Origin: Manihot esculenta
Lineage: Eukaryota > Streptophyta > Magnoliopsida > Malpighiales > Euphorbiaceae
NCBI RefSeq assembly: GCF_001659605.2
Contig: NW_025215483.1
Coordinates: 124,001 to 188,000, forward strand
DNA: 64,000 nucleotides
Direction of reading: 5' to 3'
The translations under genes and the position numbers were made by a program. The notes beneath the pieces are model-generated. The model had not been told where the DNA came from. It did not search any database and worked only from the letters and a program-made list of their open reading frames with translations. This document shows, in pieces, positions 33,279-45,800 of this stretch. Every line of letters starts with the position of its first letter. The first letter of the stretch is position 1.

Positions 33279-35052
33279 CATTCCGGCAACGCCCTCGTTG
33301 CTTTAGTCCCTGTCTTCCACGCTGCCCATCAGCCAGCGTCATTGCCCCAATGTTGGAAGAGAAATTTGCCTCCGAAATTCTCCTCCCAACCCAATCCTCC
33401 CTATGGATTGGTACATACAGTGGCTGCCCCTCCACCATAAAGCCCATGGTGTTAGCATGTAGCATGAGGAAGGCTCCCTTCTCTTTGAGGAAGTCTATCC
33501 CCAAGTACATCAGCTTCTCCTCCAAAGGCACGATCACAATGTCGGTCTTACCTCGAAATTCCCCTATGCCGAGATCAACACCTCGTGCAACTCCAGCAAT
33601 TGAGACCTTGTGTTGATCAAAGCCTTTCACATAGCCTTTGTGCTTGCTATATGAAAGCCCAATCTCCTCAGCAAGACCTTTATCCATGTAGACTTTCTCG
33701 GCCCCTGTGTCTACCATGGCCTTGATTTTCTTGCCCAATACCTTGGCTTCGACATAAACTCGTCCCTTGGGCAAGTCTTCTTTCTTGGGAGGTAGGAGAC
33801 CCATTGAAGCAACTCCACTTTGCTCCTTCTCCTCATCCTCCATCTCATTGATCAAGGCAGCCAATGCATTGCGCTTAGGGCAGTGGAAAGCTCTATGAGG
33901 CCCTTCGCAGATGAAACACTTGATTGGCGGTCTTGGAGAATCACCCATTTTCTCCTTGCCCTTGTCCATCCGCGGCTTGTCCCTCTTGGCCTCATCACCT
34001 TTGGCATGCTCCCCATTATCATGCCTTGAGTCCTTGTGGTGCCTTGGGCTATCTCCTTCACTATTGCCCTTGAAATTCTTCCTTTGGAACTCGATCAAGG
34101 ACTCAGCAGCAGCTATTGCAGAGGCGAGATCTTGTACCCCTCGCCTTTGCAACTCCATTTTGGCCCAGCTCGTTAGGCCATCGAGGAAGCAGAAGAGCGC
34201 ATCTTTCTCCCCCATATCCGGAATCTCCAACAATAATTCGGAAAACTCCTTGACATACTCACGAATATGCCCCTCTTTATGTTGAAGACGCCTTAGCTTG
34301 GCCCTTGCCTCACTTTCGGCATTTTCCGGATAAAACTGCCTCTTCAACTCCCTTACAAAATCAGCCCAAGTGGAGATGGTGCATGTCCCTCTCCTGACAT
34401 CCTCGCACCTCCTCCTCCACCATACCATGGCTATGTCGCTCAAGTAGAGAGGTACATTGCGAATCTTCCCATCATCGTCGAGGATCCCCACAGCCTCGAA
34501 ATACCTCTCCACACTCCACAAGAAATTATCTATCTCCCTAGCACTACGCTCACCACTATAAGGCTTAGGCTTGGGAGCATCATACCTGATGTTGGCAGCA
34601 ACCCCGCTTGTGCTTGCACCCCTACCGCTCGCCACTGCGGTCTTGCACAAGCCTAGCTCCACATCGAGCTGGTCCACCTTCTCACGCAAACGACGTAGGG
34701 TTTCCTCCAGCTTGTCCCCCCTCTTGGACACCAAGTCCACTGCCACATTTAAGGCTCCTTGCATCTCATCCCTTAGCTCATCCACGTCCCCCTTGGACTC
34801 GAGCTCAGAAATGCAAAGGTCCATGTCCTCACACTTCTCCTTATGCTCGGACATAGCGGCTTCCACCCTTGCCAGCCTTTCCTCCAATGCGGCAAGTATA
34901 TCACGGGACTTCTCCCTACGCCCCCTCCCTTCCTTTGAGGGTTGCGAACTGGTGGTGGTCTCCATACCACTGCTGCCAGACATTTTTGACACTTGTACAA
35001 CGAACAGCGCTTTCCCCTCTTGCACGAACTCGCTAGCACGACCCTTCGGCAA
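33267..35052 (-). CDS. Gag-protease protein of element 1
   Basis: About 595 residues within the interior. No stop is met before the LTR; the frame continues through the LTR and then into element 2 as far as 32071 (993 residues), which is a nesting artefact. Starts at residue 1 (35052) or M24 (34983) are both plausible. Domains: coiled coil about 50-135; a Retrotrans_gag capsid domain about 155-325 with VWWRRR, FVRELKRQFYP and a CFLDGL segment; a lysine-rich linker; zinc knuckle CX2CX3HX4C (C379, C382, H386, C391); a retropepsin-like aspartic protease from about 430 with VDTGAEKVYM (D448-T449-G450) and a YLGIDFL second half. Established: Gag packages element RNA and the protease matures Gag. 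RT, RNase H and integrase are missing, so copying must depend on an autonomous partner. No frameshift or stop seen. Confidence 0.9.
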
Positions 35053-35217
35053 GTACGCTATCCAAACAGCTTGCTTATCTTCACCAAAGACCCCTTACTT
35101 CGGTGGAGATGATTCCCACTTCACCCAACCAAGAGTGTCTTCCCAACGCGGCTATGATACAAACTTACTTCCCCAAGAGAAGTTTGCAGTAGGAATAGGC
35201 TGAATCAGGCTCAACTA

Positions 35218-35229
35218 GCTCTGATACCA
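35218..35229 (-). other. Primer binding site of element 1 (initiator tRNA-Met)
   Basis: TGGTATCAGAGC on the minus strand, 2 nt inside the LTR boundary at 35232. The leader between it and the first ATG (35053-35217) holds no gene. Confidence 0.92.
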
Positions 35230-35231
35230 AC

Positions 35232-36480
35232 TGTCACGGGCAGAATGCTTCACCCCAATTAAAGCACCCGTGCGGCACTAGTAAACTCACCCCAAGCTTG
35301 AGAATACTAGTCAGCCTTACCCAAATATGCCAACTTAGGCAATAGAGATGTGCGTAGCGGAAGCTTAGAAAGATCAACCCAAAGAGTTGGCAAACAATAG
35401 CCAAAACACTCTATTAAATATGTTGTGGGAGTACAACCTCAAGCTATGTACAAGTGCTCTCAAACTCTCACACAAGAATGCCTCACTTGTGTACAAGAGA
35501 GTGCTCCCAAATAGCTCTCAAGGATTGCTCTCAAAGCTCCTGGTATGGTGCTGGACAAATGCCCCAGCACCCCTATTTATAGGCTGTCCACCTCCTCAAT
35601 TTGTGGTGGAAAAGCCCTCCCAAACATGTGGCCAGAATTTGCCTTCCAGAAGTTTCAGGGACTAAATGGTAATTTCACACCCCTGGGAAGCTTCTGGATT
35701 CTGCTGGCCAACCAGCTCGTGGACCCCCTGCTGCTGGTGAGAAATCTGCTGCCCCTGCAGATTTCTGGAAGCTTCTGGGCTGTTCCAGCCTGTTCTAGGC
35801 GCTACTGGCCCGTTCTGGTGCCTTCTGGAATTTTCGTAGGCCAACCAGACTCCCCTGGAATTTTCGTTGGCCAACCAGACCCTCCTGGCACCTTCTCGCG
35901 CGCCCCCGATGATTCTGGAACCTTCCCATGCCTTCCAGCACGTCCCCGAGCTTTCCCGTCGCTGGCAGATTCGAACCTCACTCTGCCTCGCTCCGCAGGC
36001 CAACCAGCGAACGTCCCTCGCCGATCCGCGCGCGCGCCCGCCTGCGCTCCCAGCGCGCGCCTGCCTTGCGCGCCTACCCCGCGCGCCCCGCAGCTGTGCC
36101 CGCGCGTCCTGCGTGTCGCGCCCCCATTGCGCGCCCCGCGCCAGTAGGCGACCCGCGGGCCCGTTGCCACAGTGCCCCGCACCCCCTGTGCGTCCTGCAG
36201 CTCCTGCACACCCCGCAGGCCCAGTTGGCTCCCGTAGGCCTACCACGCCTTGCCAACTGCCTGTGTGCCAACCCGCTGCCCCCGACGCCCACTGCTGGCA
36301 GAATTGCCCCGTTGGCAAAATTGGCCAATCCAGCAGCCCGTCTGCTGTTCTTCTCCACCGATTGGCCCGTCCCATTAATTCTTGGGCAATTTCGTTCCTT
36401 GGGTCGTTTAGCCACTCCCATAGGCCTACGACCACTCATTTTTGGGGAGTTCGTGGGTGTGTCACCTTCGGTACGTGACA
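35232..36480 (-). mobile_element. 5' LTR of element 1
   Basis: 1249 bp with ends TGTCACGTACC and GCCCGTGACA (minus strand). TATA box at 35574-35581. Highly CpG-rich U3 around 36020-36160. The GC-rich open frames (for example 35662-36435) lie in U3 and have no family resemblance. Confidence 0.93.
35574..35581 (-). promoter_or_regulatory. TATA box, element 1 5' LTR
   Basis: CCTATAAATAGGGG on the minus strand. This is the promoter position expected to drive the Gag-protease transcript. Confidence 0.72.
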
Positions 36481-39400
36481 CTTGGCAGTTTTTGGGATGG
36501 AAGCTGTTAGTCCGAAATCGGGCACCGGATGTAACATGGGTGATAGACTTGGCAGTTTTTGGGATGGAAGCTGTTAGTCCGAAATCGGGCACCGGATGTA
36601 ACATGGGTGATAGACTTGGCAGTTTTTGGGATGGAAGCTGTTAGTCCGAAATCGGGCACCGGATGTAACATGGGTGATAGACTTGGCAGTTTTTGGGATG
36701 GAAGCTTTAGTCCGAAATTGGGCACCGGATGTAACATGGGTGATAGACTTGGCAGTTTTTGGGATGGAAGCTGTTAGTCCGAAATCGGGCACCGGATGTA
36801 ACATGGGTGATAGACTTGGCAGTTTTTGGGATGGAAGGTGTTAGTCCGAAATCGGGCACCGGATGTAACATGGGTGATAGACTTGGCAGTTTTTGGATGG
36901 AAGCTGTTAGTCTGAAATCGGGCACCGGATGTAACATGGGTGATAGACTTGGCAGTTTTTGGGATGGAAGCTGTTAGTCCCAAATCGGGCACCGGATGAA
37001 ACATGGGTGATAGACTTGGCGGTTTTTGGGATGGAAGCTGTTAGTCCGAAATCGGGCACCGGATGTAACATGGGTGATAGACTTGGCAGTTTTTGGGATG
37101 GAAGCTGTTAGTCCGAAATCGGGCACCGGATGTAACATGGGTGATAGACTTGGCAGTTTTTGGGATGGAAGCTGTTAGTCCGAAATCGGGCACCGGATGT
37201 AACATGGGTGATAGACTTGGCAGTTTTTGGGATGGAAGCTGTTAGTCCGAAATCGGGCACCGGATGTAACATGGGTGATAGACTTGGCAGTTTTTGGGAT
37301 GGAAGCTGTTAGTCCGAAATCGGGCACCGGATGAACATGGGTGATAGACTTGGCAGTTTTTGGGATGGAAGCTGTTAGTCCGAAATCGGGCACCGTATGT
37401 AACATGGGTGATAGACTTGGCAGTTTTGGGATGGAAGCTGTTAGTCCGAAATCGGGCACCGGATGTAACATGGGTGATAGACTTGGCAGTTTTTGGGATG
37501 GAAGCTGTTAGTCCGAAATCGGGCACCGGATGTAACATGGGTGATAGACTTGGCAGTTTTTGGGATGGAAGCTGTTAGTCCGAAATCGGGCACCGGATGT
37601 AACATGGGTGATAGACTTGGCAGTTTTTGGGATGGAAGCTGTTAGTCGCAAATCGGGCACCGGATGAAACATGGGTGATAGACTTGGCGGTTTTTGGGAT
37701 GGAAGCTGTTAGTCCGAAATCGGGCACCGTATGTAACATGGGTGATAGACTTGGCAGTTTTGGGATGGAAGCTGTTAGTCCGAAATCGGGCACCGGATGT
37801 AACATGGGTGATAGACTTGGCAGTTTTTGGGATGGAAGCTATTAGTCCGAAATCGGGCACCGGATGTAACATGGGTGATAGACTTGGCAGTTTTTGGGAT
37901 GGAAGCTGTTAGTCCGAAATCGGGCACCGGATGTAACATGGGTGATAGACTTGGCAGTTTTTGGGATGGAAGCTGTTAGTCCGAAATCGGGCACCGGATG
38001 TAACATGGGTGATAGACTTGGCAGTTTTTGGGATGGAAGCTGTTAGTCCGAAATCGGGCACCGGATGTAACATGGGTGATAGACTTGGCAGTTTTTGGGA
38101 TGGAAGCTGTTAGTCCGAAATCGGGCACCGGATGTAACATGGGTGATAGACTTGGCAGTTTTGGGATGGAAGCTGTTAGTCCGAAATCGGGCACCGGATG
38201 TAACATGGGTGATAGACTTGGCAGTTTTTGGGATGGAAGCTGTTAGTCCGAAATCGGGCACCGGATGAAACATGGGTGATAGACTTGGCGGTTTTTGGGA
38301 TGGAAGCTATTAGTCCGAAATCGGGCACCGTATGTAACATGGGTGATAGACTTGGCAGTTTTTGGGATGGAAGCTGTTAGTCCGAAATCGGGCACCGGAT
38401 GTAACATGGGTGATAGACTTGGCAGTTTTTGGGATGGAAGCTGTTAGTCCGAAATCGGGCACCGGATGTAACATGGGTGATAGACTTGGCAGTTTTTGGG
38501 ATGGAAGCTGTTAGTCCGAAATCGGGCACCGGATGTAACATGGGTGATAGACTTGGCAGTTTTTGGGATGGAAGCTGTTAGTCCGAAATCGGGCACCGGA
38601 TGTAACATGGGTGATAGACTTGGCAGTTTTTGGGATGGAAGCTGTTAGTCCGAAATCGGGCACCGGATGTAACATGGGTGATAGACTTGGCAGTTTTTGG
38701 GATGGAAGCTGTTAGTCCGAAATCGGGCACCGGATGTAACATGGGTGATAGACTTGGCAGTTTTTGGGATGGAAGCTGTTAGTCCGAAATCGGGCACCGG
38801 ATGTAACATGGGTGATAGACTTGGCAGTTTTTGGGATGGAAGCTGTTAGTCCGAAATCGGGCACCGGATGTAACATGGGTGATAGACTTGGCAGTTTTTG
38901 GGATGGAAGCTGTTAGTCCGAAATCGGGCACCGGATGTAACATGGGTGATAGACTTGGCAGTTTTTGGGATGGAAGCTGTTAGTCCGAAATCGGGCACCG
39001 GATGTAACATGGGTGATAGACTTGGCAGTTTTTGGGATGGAAGCTATTATGTCCGAAATCGGGCACCGGATGTAACATGGGTGATAGACTTGGCAGTTTT
39101 TGGGATGGATGCTGTTAGTCCGAAATTGGGCATCGCATGTAACATGGGTGATAGACTTGGCAGTTTTTGGGATGGAAGCTGTTAGTCCGAAATTGGGCAC
39201 CGAATGTAACATGGGTGATAGACTTGGCAGTTTTTTGGATGGAAGCTGTTAGTCCGAAATCGGGCAACGGATGTAACATGGGTGATAGACTTGGCAGTTT
39301 TTGGGATGGAAGCTGTTAGTCCGAAATCGAGCACCGGACGTAACATGGGTGATAGACTTGGCAGTTTTGGCGATGGAAGCTATTAGTCCGAAATCGGGCA

Positions 39401-41817
39401 CTGGAAATAACATGGGTGATAGACTTGGCAGTTTTTGGGATGGAAGCTGTTAGTCCCAAATCGGGCACCGGATGAAACATGGGTGATAGACTTGGCGGTT
39501 TTTGGGATGGAAGCTATTAGTCCGAAATCGGGCACCGTATGTAACATGGGTGATAGACTTGGCAGTTTTTGGGATGGAAGCTGTTAGTCTGAAATCGGGC
39601 ACCGGATGTAACATGGGTGATAGACTTGGTAGTTTTTGGGATGGAAGCTATTATGCCGAAATCGTGCAGCGGATGTGACATGGGTGATAGACTTGGCAGT
39701 TTCTGGGATGGAAGCTGTTAGTCTTAAATCGGGCACCGGATGTTACATGAGTGATAGACTTGGCAGTTTTTGGGATGGAAGCTGGTAGTCCGAAATCGGG
39801 CACCGGATGTAACATGGGTGATAGACTTGGCAGTTTTTTGGATGGAAGCTGTTAGTCCGAAATCGGGCACCGGATGTAACATGGGTGATAGACTTGGCAG
39901 TTTTTGGGATGGAAGCTGTTAGTCTGAAATCGGGCACCGGATGTAACATGGGTGATAGACTTGGCAGTTTTTGGGATGGAAGCTATTATGTCGAAATCGG
40001 GCACCGGATGTAACATGGGTGATAGACTTGGCAGTTTTTGGGATGGAAGCTGTTAGTCCGAAATCGGGCACCGGATGTAACATGGGTGATAGACTTGGCA
40101 GTTTTTGGGATGGAAGCTGTTAGTCCGAAATCGGGCACCGGATGTAACATGGGTGATAGACTTGGCAGTTTTTGGGATGGAAGCTGTTAGTCCGAAATCG
40201 GGCACCGGATGTAACATGGGTGATAGACTTGGCAGTTTTTGGGATGGAAGCTGTTAGTCCGAAATCGGGCACCGGATGTAACATGGGTGATAGACTTGGC
40301 AGTTTTTGGGATGGAAGCTATTAGTCCGAAATCGGGCACCGGATGTAACATGGGTGATAGACTTGGCAGTTTTTGGGATGGAAGCTGTTAGTCCGAAATC
40401 GGGCACCGGATGTAACATGGGTGATAGACTTGGCAGTTTTTGGGATGGAAGCTGTTAGTCCGAAATCGGGCACCGGATGTAACATGGGTGATAGACTTGG
40501 CAGTTTTTGGGATGGAAGCTGTTAGTCCGAAATCGGGCACCGGATGTAACATGGGTGATAGACTTGGCAGTTTTTGGGATGGAACCTATTAGTCTGAAAT
40601 CGGGCACCGGATGTAACATGGGTGATAGACTTGGCAGTTTTTGGGATGGAACCTGTTAGTCTGAAATCGGGCCTCGGATGTAACATGGTGATAGACTTGG
40701 CAGTTTTTGGGATGGAAGCTGTTAGTTGCAAATCGGGCACCGGATGAAACATGGGTGATAGACTTGGCGGTTTTTGGGATGGAAGCTGTTAGAACGAAAT
40801 CGGGCACCGTATGTAAAATGGGTGATAGACTTGGCAGTTTTGGGGATGGAAGCTCTTTGTCCGAAATCGGGCACCGGATGTAACATGGGTGATAGACTTG
40901 GCAGTTTTTGGGATGGAAGCTATTATGCCGAAATCGGGCACCGGATGTAACATGGGTGATAGACTTGGCAGTTTTTGGGATGGATGCTGTTAGTCCGAAA
41001 TTGGGCATCGCATGTAACATGGGTGATAGACTTGGCAGTTTTTGGGATGGAAGCTGTTAGTCCGAAATTGGGCACCGAATGTAACATGGGTGATAGACTT
41101 GGCAGTTTTTTGGATGGAAGCTGTTAGTCCGAAATCGGGCAACGGATGTAACATGGGTGATAGACTTGGCAGTTTTTGGGATGGAAGCTGTTAGTCCGAA
41201 ATCGAGCACCGGACGTAACATGGGTGATAGACTTGGCAGTTTTGGCGATGGAAGCTATTAGTCCGAAATCGGGCACTGGAAATAACATGGGTGATAGACT
41301 TGGCAGTTTTTGGGATGGAAGCTGTTAGTCCCAAATCGGGCACCGGATGAAACATGGGTGATAGACTTGGCGGTTTTTGGGATGGAAGCTATTAGTCCGA
41401 AATCGGGCACCGTATGTAACATGGGTGATAGACTTGGCAGTTTTTGGGATGGAAGCTGTTAGTCTGAAATCGGGCACCGGATGTAACATGGGTGATAGAC
41501 TTGGTAGTTTTTGGGATGGAAGCTATTATGCCGAAATCGTGCAGCGGATGTGACATGGGTGATAGACTTGGCAGTTTCTGGGATGGAAGCTGTTAGTCTT
41601 AAATCGGGCACCGGATGTTACATGAGTGATAGACTTGGCAGTTTTTGGGATGGAAGCTGGTAGTCCGAAATCGGGCACCGGATGTAACATGGGTGATAGA
41701 CTTGGCAGTTTTTTGGATGGAAGCTGTTAGTCCGAAATCGGGCACCGGATGTAACATGGGTGATAGACTTGGCAGTTTTTGGGATGGAAGCTGTTAGTCT
41801 GAAATCGGGCACCGGAT
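36481..41817 (+). repeat. 67-bp satellite array between element 1 and the second gap
   Basis: About 80 monomers in + orientation. It is near-consensus up to about 39000, with a few 1-3 bp deletions (for example near 36705, 36895, 37334, 38160), and more diverged from about 39040 to the gap. No gene is seen. Confidence 0.97.
39100..41817 (+). repeat. Large direct duplication in the satellite (~1875-bp spacing)
   Basis: A series of rare monomers (GGGCATCGCATG, GGGCACCGAATG, CACCGGACGTAAC, GGGCACTGGAAATAAC, GTGCAGCGGATGTGAC, CACCGGATGTTACATGAG) appears in the same order starting near 39100 and again near 40978, about 28 monomers apart. The second copy is cut by the N gap. Confidence 0.85.
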
Positions 41818-42817
41818 NNNNNNNNNNNNNNNNNNNNNNNNNNNNNNNNNNNNNNNNNNNNNNNNNNNNNNNNNNNNNNNNNNNNNNNNNNNNNNNNNNN
41901 NNNNNNNNNNNNNNNNNNNNNNNNNNNNNNNNNNNNNNNNNNNNNNNNNNNNNNNNNNNNNNNNNNNNNNNNNNNNNNNNNNNNNNNNNNNNNNNNNNNN
42001 NNNNNNNNNNNNNNNNNNNNNNNNNNNNNNNNNNNNNNNNNNNNNNNNNNNNNNNNNNNNNNNNNNNNNNNNNNNNNNNNNNNNNNNNNNNNNNNNNNNN
42101 NNNNNNNNNNNNNNNNNNNNNNNNNNNNNNNNNNNNNNNNNNNNNNNNNNNNNNNNNNNNNNNNNNNNNNNNNNNNNNNNNNNNNNNNNNNNNNNNNNNN
42201 NNNNNNNNNNNNNNNNNNNNNNNNNNNNNNNNNNNNNNNNNNNNNNNNNNNNNNNNNNNNNNNNNNNNNNNNNNNNNNNNNNNNNNNNNNNNNNNNNNNN
42301 NNNNNNNNNNNNNNNNNNNNNNNNNNNNNNNNNNNNNNNNNNNNNNNNNNNNNNNNNNNNNNNNNNNNNNNNNNNNNNNNNNNNNNNNNNNNNNNNNNNN
42401 NNNNNNNNNNNNNNNNNNNNNNNNNNNNNNNNNNNNNNNNNNNNNNNNNNNNNNNNNNNNNNNNNNNNNNNNNNNNNNNNNNNNNNNNNNNNNNNNNNNN
42501 NNNNNNNNNNNNNNNNNNNNNNNNNNNNNNNNNNNNNNNNNNNNNNNNNNNNNNNNNNNNNNNNNNNNNNNNNNNNNNNNNNNNNNNNNNNNNNNNNNNN
42601 NNNNNNNNNNNNNNNNNNNNNNNNNNNNNNNNNNNNNNNNNNNNNNNNNNNNNNNNNNNNNNNNNNNNNNNNNNNNNNNNNNNNNNNNNNNNNNNNNNNN
42701 NNNNNNNNNNNNNNNNNNNNNNNNNNNNNNNNNNNNNNNNNNNNNNNNNNNNNNNNNNNNNNNNNNNNNNNNNNNNNNNNNNNNNNNNNNNNNNNNNNNN
42801 NNNNNNNNNNNNNNNNN
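41818..42817. other. Assembly gap of exactly 1000 N at the satellite strand switch
   Basis: A placeholder-length N run. The satellite is in + orientation before it and in - orientation after it. Confidence 0.99.
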
Positions 42818-45800
42818 CCCGTGCCGATTTCGGACTAACAGCTTCCATCCCAAAAACTGCCAAGTCTATCACCCATGTTACATCCGGTGCCCGATTTCGG
42901 ACTAACAGCTTCCATCCCAAAAACTGCCAAGTCTATCACCCATGTTACATCCGGTGCCCGATTTCGGACTAACAGCTTCCATCCCAAAAACTGCCAAGTC
43001 TATCACCCACGTTACATCCGGTGCCCGATTTCGGACTAACAGCTTCCATCCCAAAAACTGCCAAGTCTATCACCCACGTTACATCCGGTGCCCGATTTCG
43101 GACTAACAGCTTCCATCCCAAAAACTGCCAAGTCTATCACCCATGTTACATCCGGTGCCCGATTTCGGACTAACAGCTTGCATCCCTAAAACTGCCAAGT
43201 CTATCACCCATGTTACATCCGCTGCCCGATTTCGGCATAATAGCTTCCATCCCAAAAACTGCCAAGTCTATCACCCATGTTACATCCGGTGCCCGATTTC
43301 GGACTAACAGCTTCCATCCCAAAAACTGCCAAGTCTATCACCCATGTTACATCCGGTGCCCGATTTCGGACTAACAGCTTCCATCCCAAAAACTGCCAAG
43401 TCTATCACCCATGTTACATCCGGTGCCCGATTTCGGACTAACAGCTTCCATCCCAAAAACTGCCAAGTCTATCACCCATGTTACATCCGGTGCCCGATTT
43501 CGGACTAACAGCTTGGATCCCTAAAACTGCCTAGTCTATCACCCATGTCACATCCGCTGCCCGATTTCGACATAATAGCTTCCATCCCAAAAACTGCCAA
43601 GTCTATCACCCATGTTACATCCGGTGCCCGATTTCGGACTAACAGCTTCCATCCCAAAAATCTGCCAAGTCTATCACCCACGTTACATCCGGTGCCTGAT
43701 TTCAGACTAACAGCTTCCATCCCAAAAACTGCCAAGTCTATCACCCACGTTACATCCGGTGCCCGATTTCGGACTAACAGCTTCCATCCCAAAAACTGCC
43801 AAGTCTACCACCCATGTTACATCCGGTGCCCGATTTCGGACTAACAGCTTCCATCCCAAAAACTGCCAAGTCTATCACCCATGTTACATCCGGTGCTCGA
43901 TTTCGGACTAACAGCTTGGATCCCCTAAACTGCCAAGTCTATCACCCATGTCACATCCGCTGCCCGATTTCGACATAATAGCTTCCATCCCAAAAACTGC
44001 CAAGTCTATCACCCATGTTAGATCCGGTGCCCGATTTCAGACTAACAGCTTCCATCCCAAAAACTGCCAAGTCTATCACCCATGTTTCATCCGGTGCCCG
44101 ATTTCGGACTAACAGCTTCCATCCCAAAAACTGCCAAGTCTATCACCCATGTTACATCCGGTGCCCGATTTCGGACTACCAGCTTCCATCCCAAAAACTG
44201 CCAAGTCTATCACCCATGTTTCATCCGGTGCCCGATTTCGGACTAACAGCTTCCATCCCAAAAACTGCCAAGTCTATCACCCATGTTACATCCGGTGCCC
44301 CATTTCGGACTAACAGCATCCATCGCAAAACTGCCAAGTCTATCACCCATGTTACATCCGGTGTCCGAATTCGGACTAGCAGCTTCCATCCCAAAAACTG
44401 CCAAGTCTATCACCCATGTTACATCCGGTGCCCGATTTCGGACTAACAGCTTCCATCCCAAAAACTGCCAAGTCTATCAACCATGTTACATCCGGTGCCC
44501 GATTTCGGACTAACAGCTTCCATCCCTAAAACTGCCAAGGCTATCACCCATGTTACATACGGTGCCCGATTTCGGACTAATAGCTTCCACCCCAAAAACC
44601 GCCAAGTCTATCACCCATGTTTCATCCGGTGCCCGATTTCGGACTAACAGCTTCCATCCCAAAAACTGCCAAGTCTATCACCCACGTTACATCCGGTGCC
44701 CGATTTCGGACTAACAGCTTCCATCCCAAAAACTGCCAAGTCTATCACCCACGTTACATCCGGTGCCCGATTTCGGACTAACAGCTTCCATCCCAAAAAC
44801 TGCCAAGTCTATCACCCACGTTACATCCGGTGCCCGATTTCGGACTAACAGCTTCCATCCCAAAAACTGCCAAGTCTATCACCCATGTTACATCCGGTGC
44901 CCGATTTCGGACTAACAGCTTCCATCCCAAAAACTGCCAAGTCTATCACCCATGTTACATCCGGTGCCCGATTTCGGACTAACAGCTTCCATCCCAAAAA
45001 CTGCCAAGTCTATCACCCATGTTACATCCGGTGCCCGATTTCGGACTAACAGCTTCGATCCCTAAAACTGCCAAGTCTATCACCCATGTCACATCCGCTG
45101 CCCGATTTCGGACTAATAGCTTCCATCCCAAAAACTGCCAAGTCTATCACCCATGTTACATCCGGTGCCCGATTTCGGACTAACAGCTTCCATCCCAAAA
45201 ACTGCCAAGTCTATCACCCATGTTACATCCGGTGCCCGATTTCGGACTAACAGCTTCCATCCCAAAAACTGCCAAGTCTATCACCCATGTTACATCCGGT
45301 GCCCGATTTCGGACTAACAGCTTCCATCCCAAAAACTGCCAAGTCTATCACCCATGTTACATCCGGTGCCCGATTTCGGACTAACAGCTTCCATCCCAAA
45401 AACTGCCAAGTCTATCACCCATGTTACATCCGGTGCCCGATTTCGGACTAACAGCTTCCATCCCAAAAACTGCCAAGTCTATCACCCATGTTACATCCGG
45501 TGCCCGATTTCGGACTAACAGCTTCCATCCCAAAAACTGCCAAGTCTATCACCCATGTTACATCCGGTGCCCGATTTCGGACTAACAGCTTCCATCCCAA
45601 AAACTGCCAAGTCTATCACCCATGTTACATCCGGTGCCCGATTTCGGACTAACAGCTTCCATCCCAAAAACTGCCAAGTCTATCACCCATGTTACATCCG
45701 GTGCCCGATTTCGGACTAACAGCTTCCATCCCAAAAACTGCCAAGTCTATCACCCATGTTACATCCGGTGCCCGATTTCGGACTAACAGCTTCCATCCCA

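Larger units (their letters stand above)
27755..36480 (-). mobile_element. Element 1: non-autonomous LTR retrotransposon (Gag-protease only), carrying nested element 2
   Basis: Bounded by TGTCACGGGC at 27755 and CGTGACA ending at 36480, flanked by CTTG at 27751-27754 and 36481-36484 (4-bp target duplication in the satellite). Without element 2 (28679-32927) and its 4-bp duplication, the length is 4473 bp: LTRs of 1259 and 1249 bp around a 1965-bp interior. On the minus strand the order is LTR, PBS for initiator tRNA-Met, Gag-protease frame, polypurine tract, LTR. The interior is too short for RT, RNase H and integrase and shows none of their motifs. The layout fits the TR-GAG class of gag-bearing non-autonomous plant retrotransposons (established class; membership inferred here). 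Confidence 0.9.
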
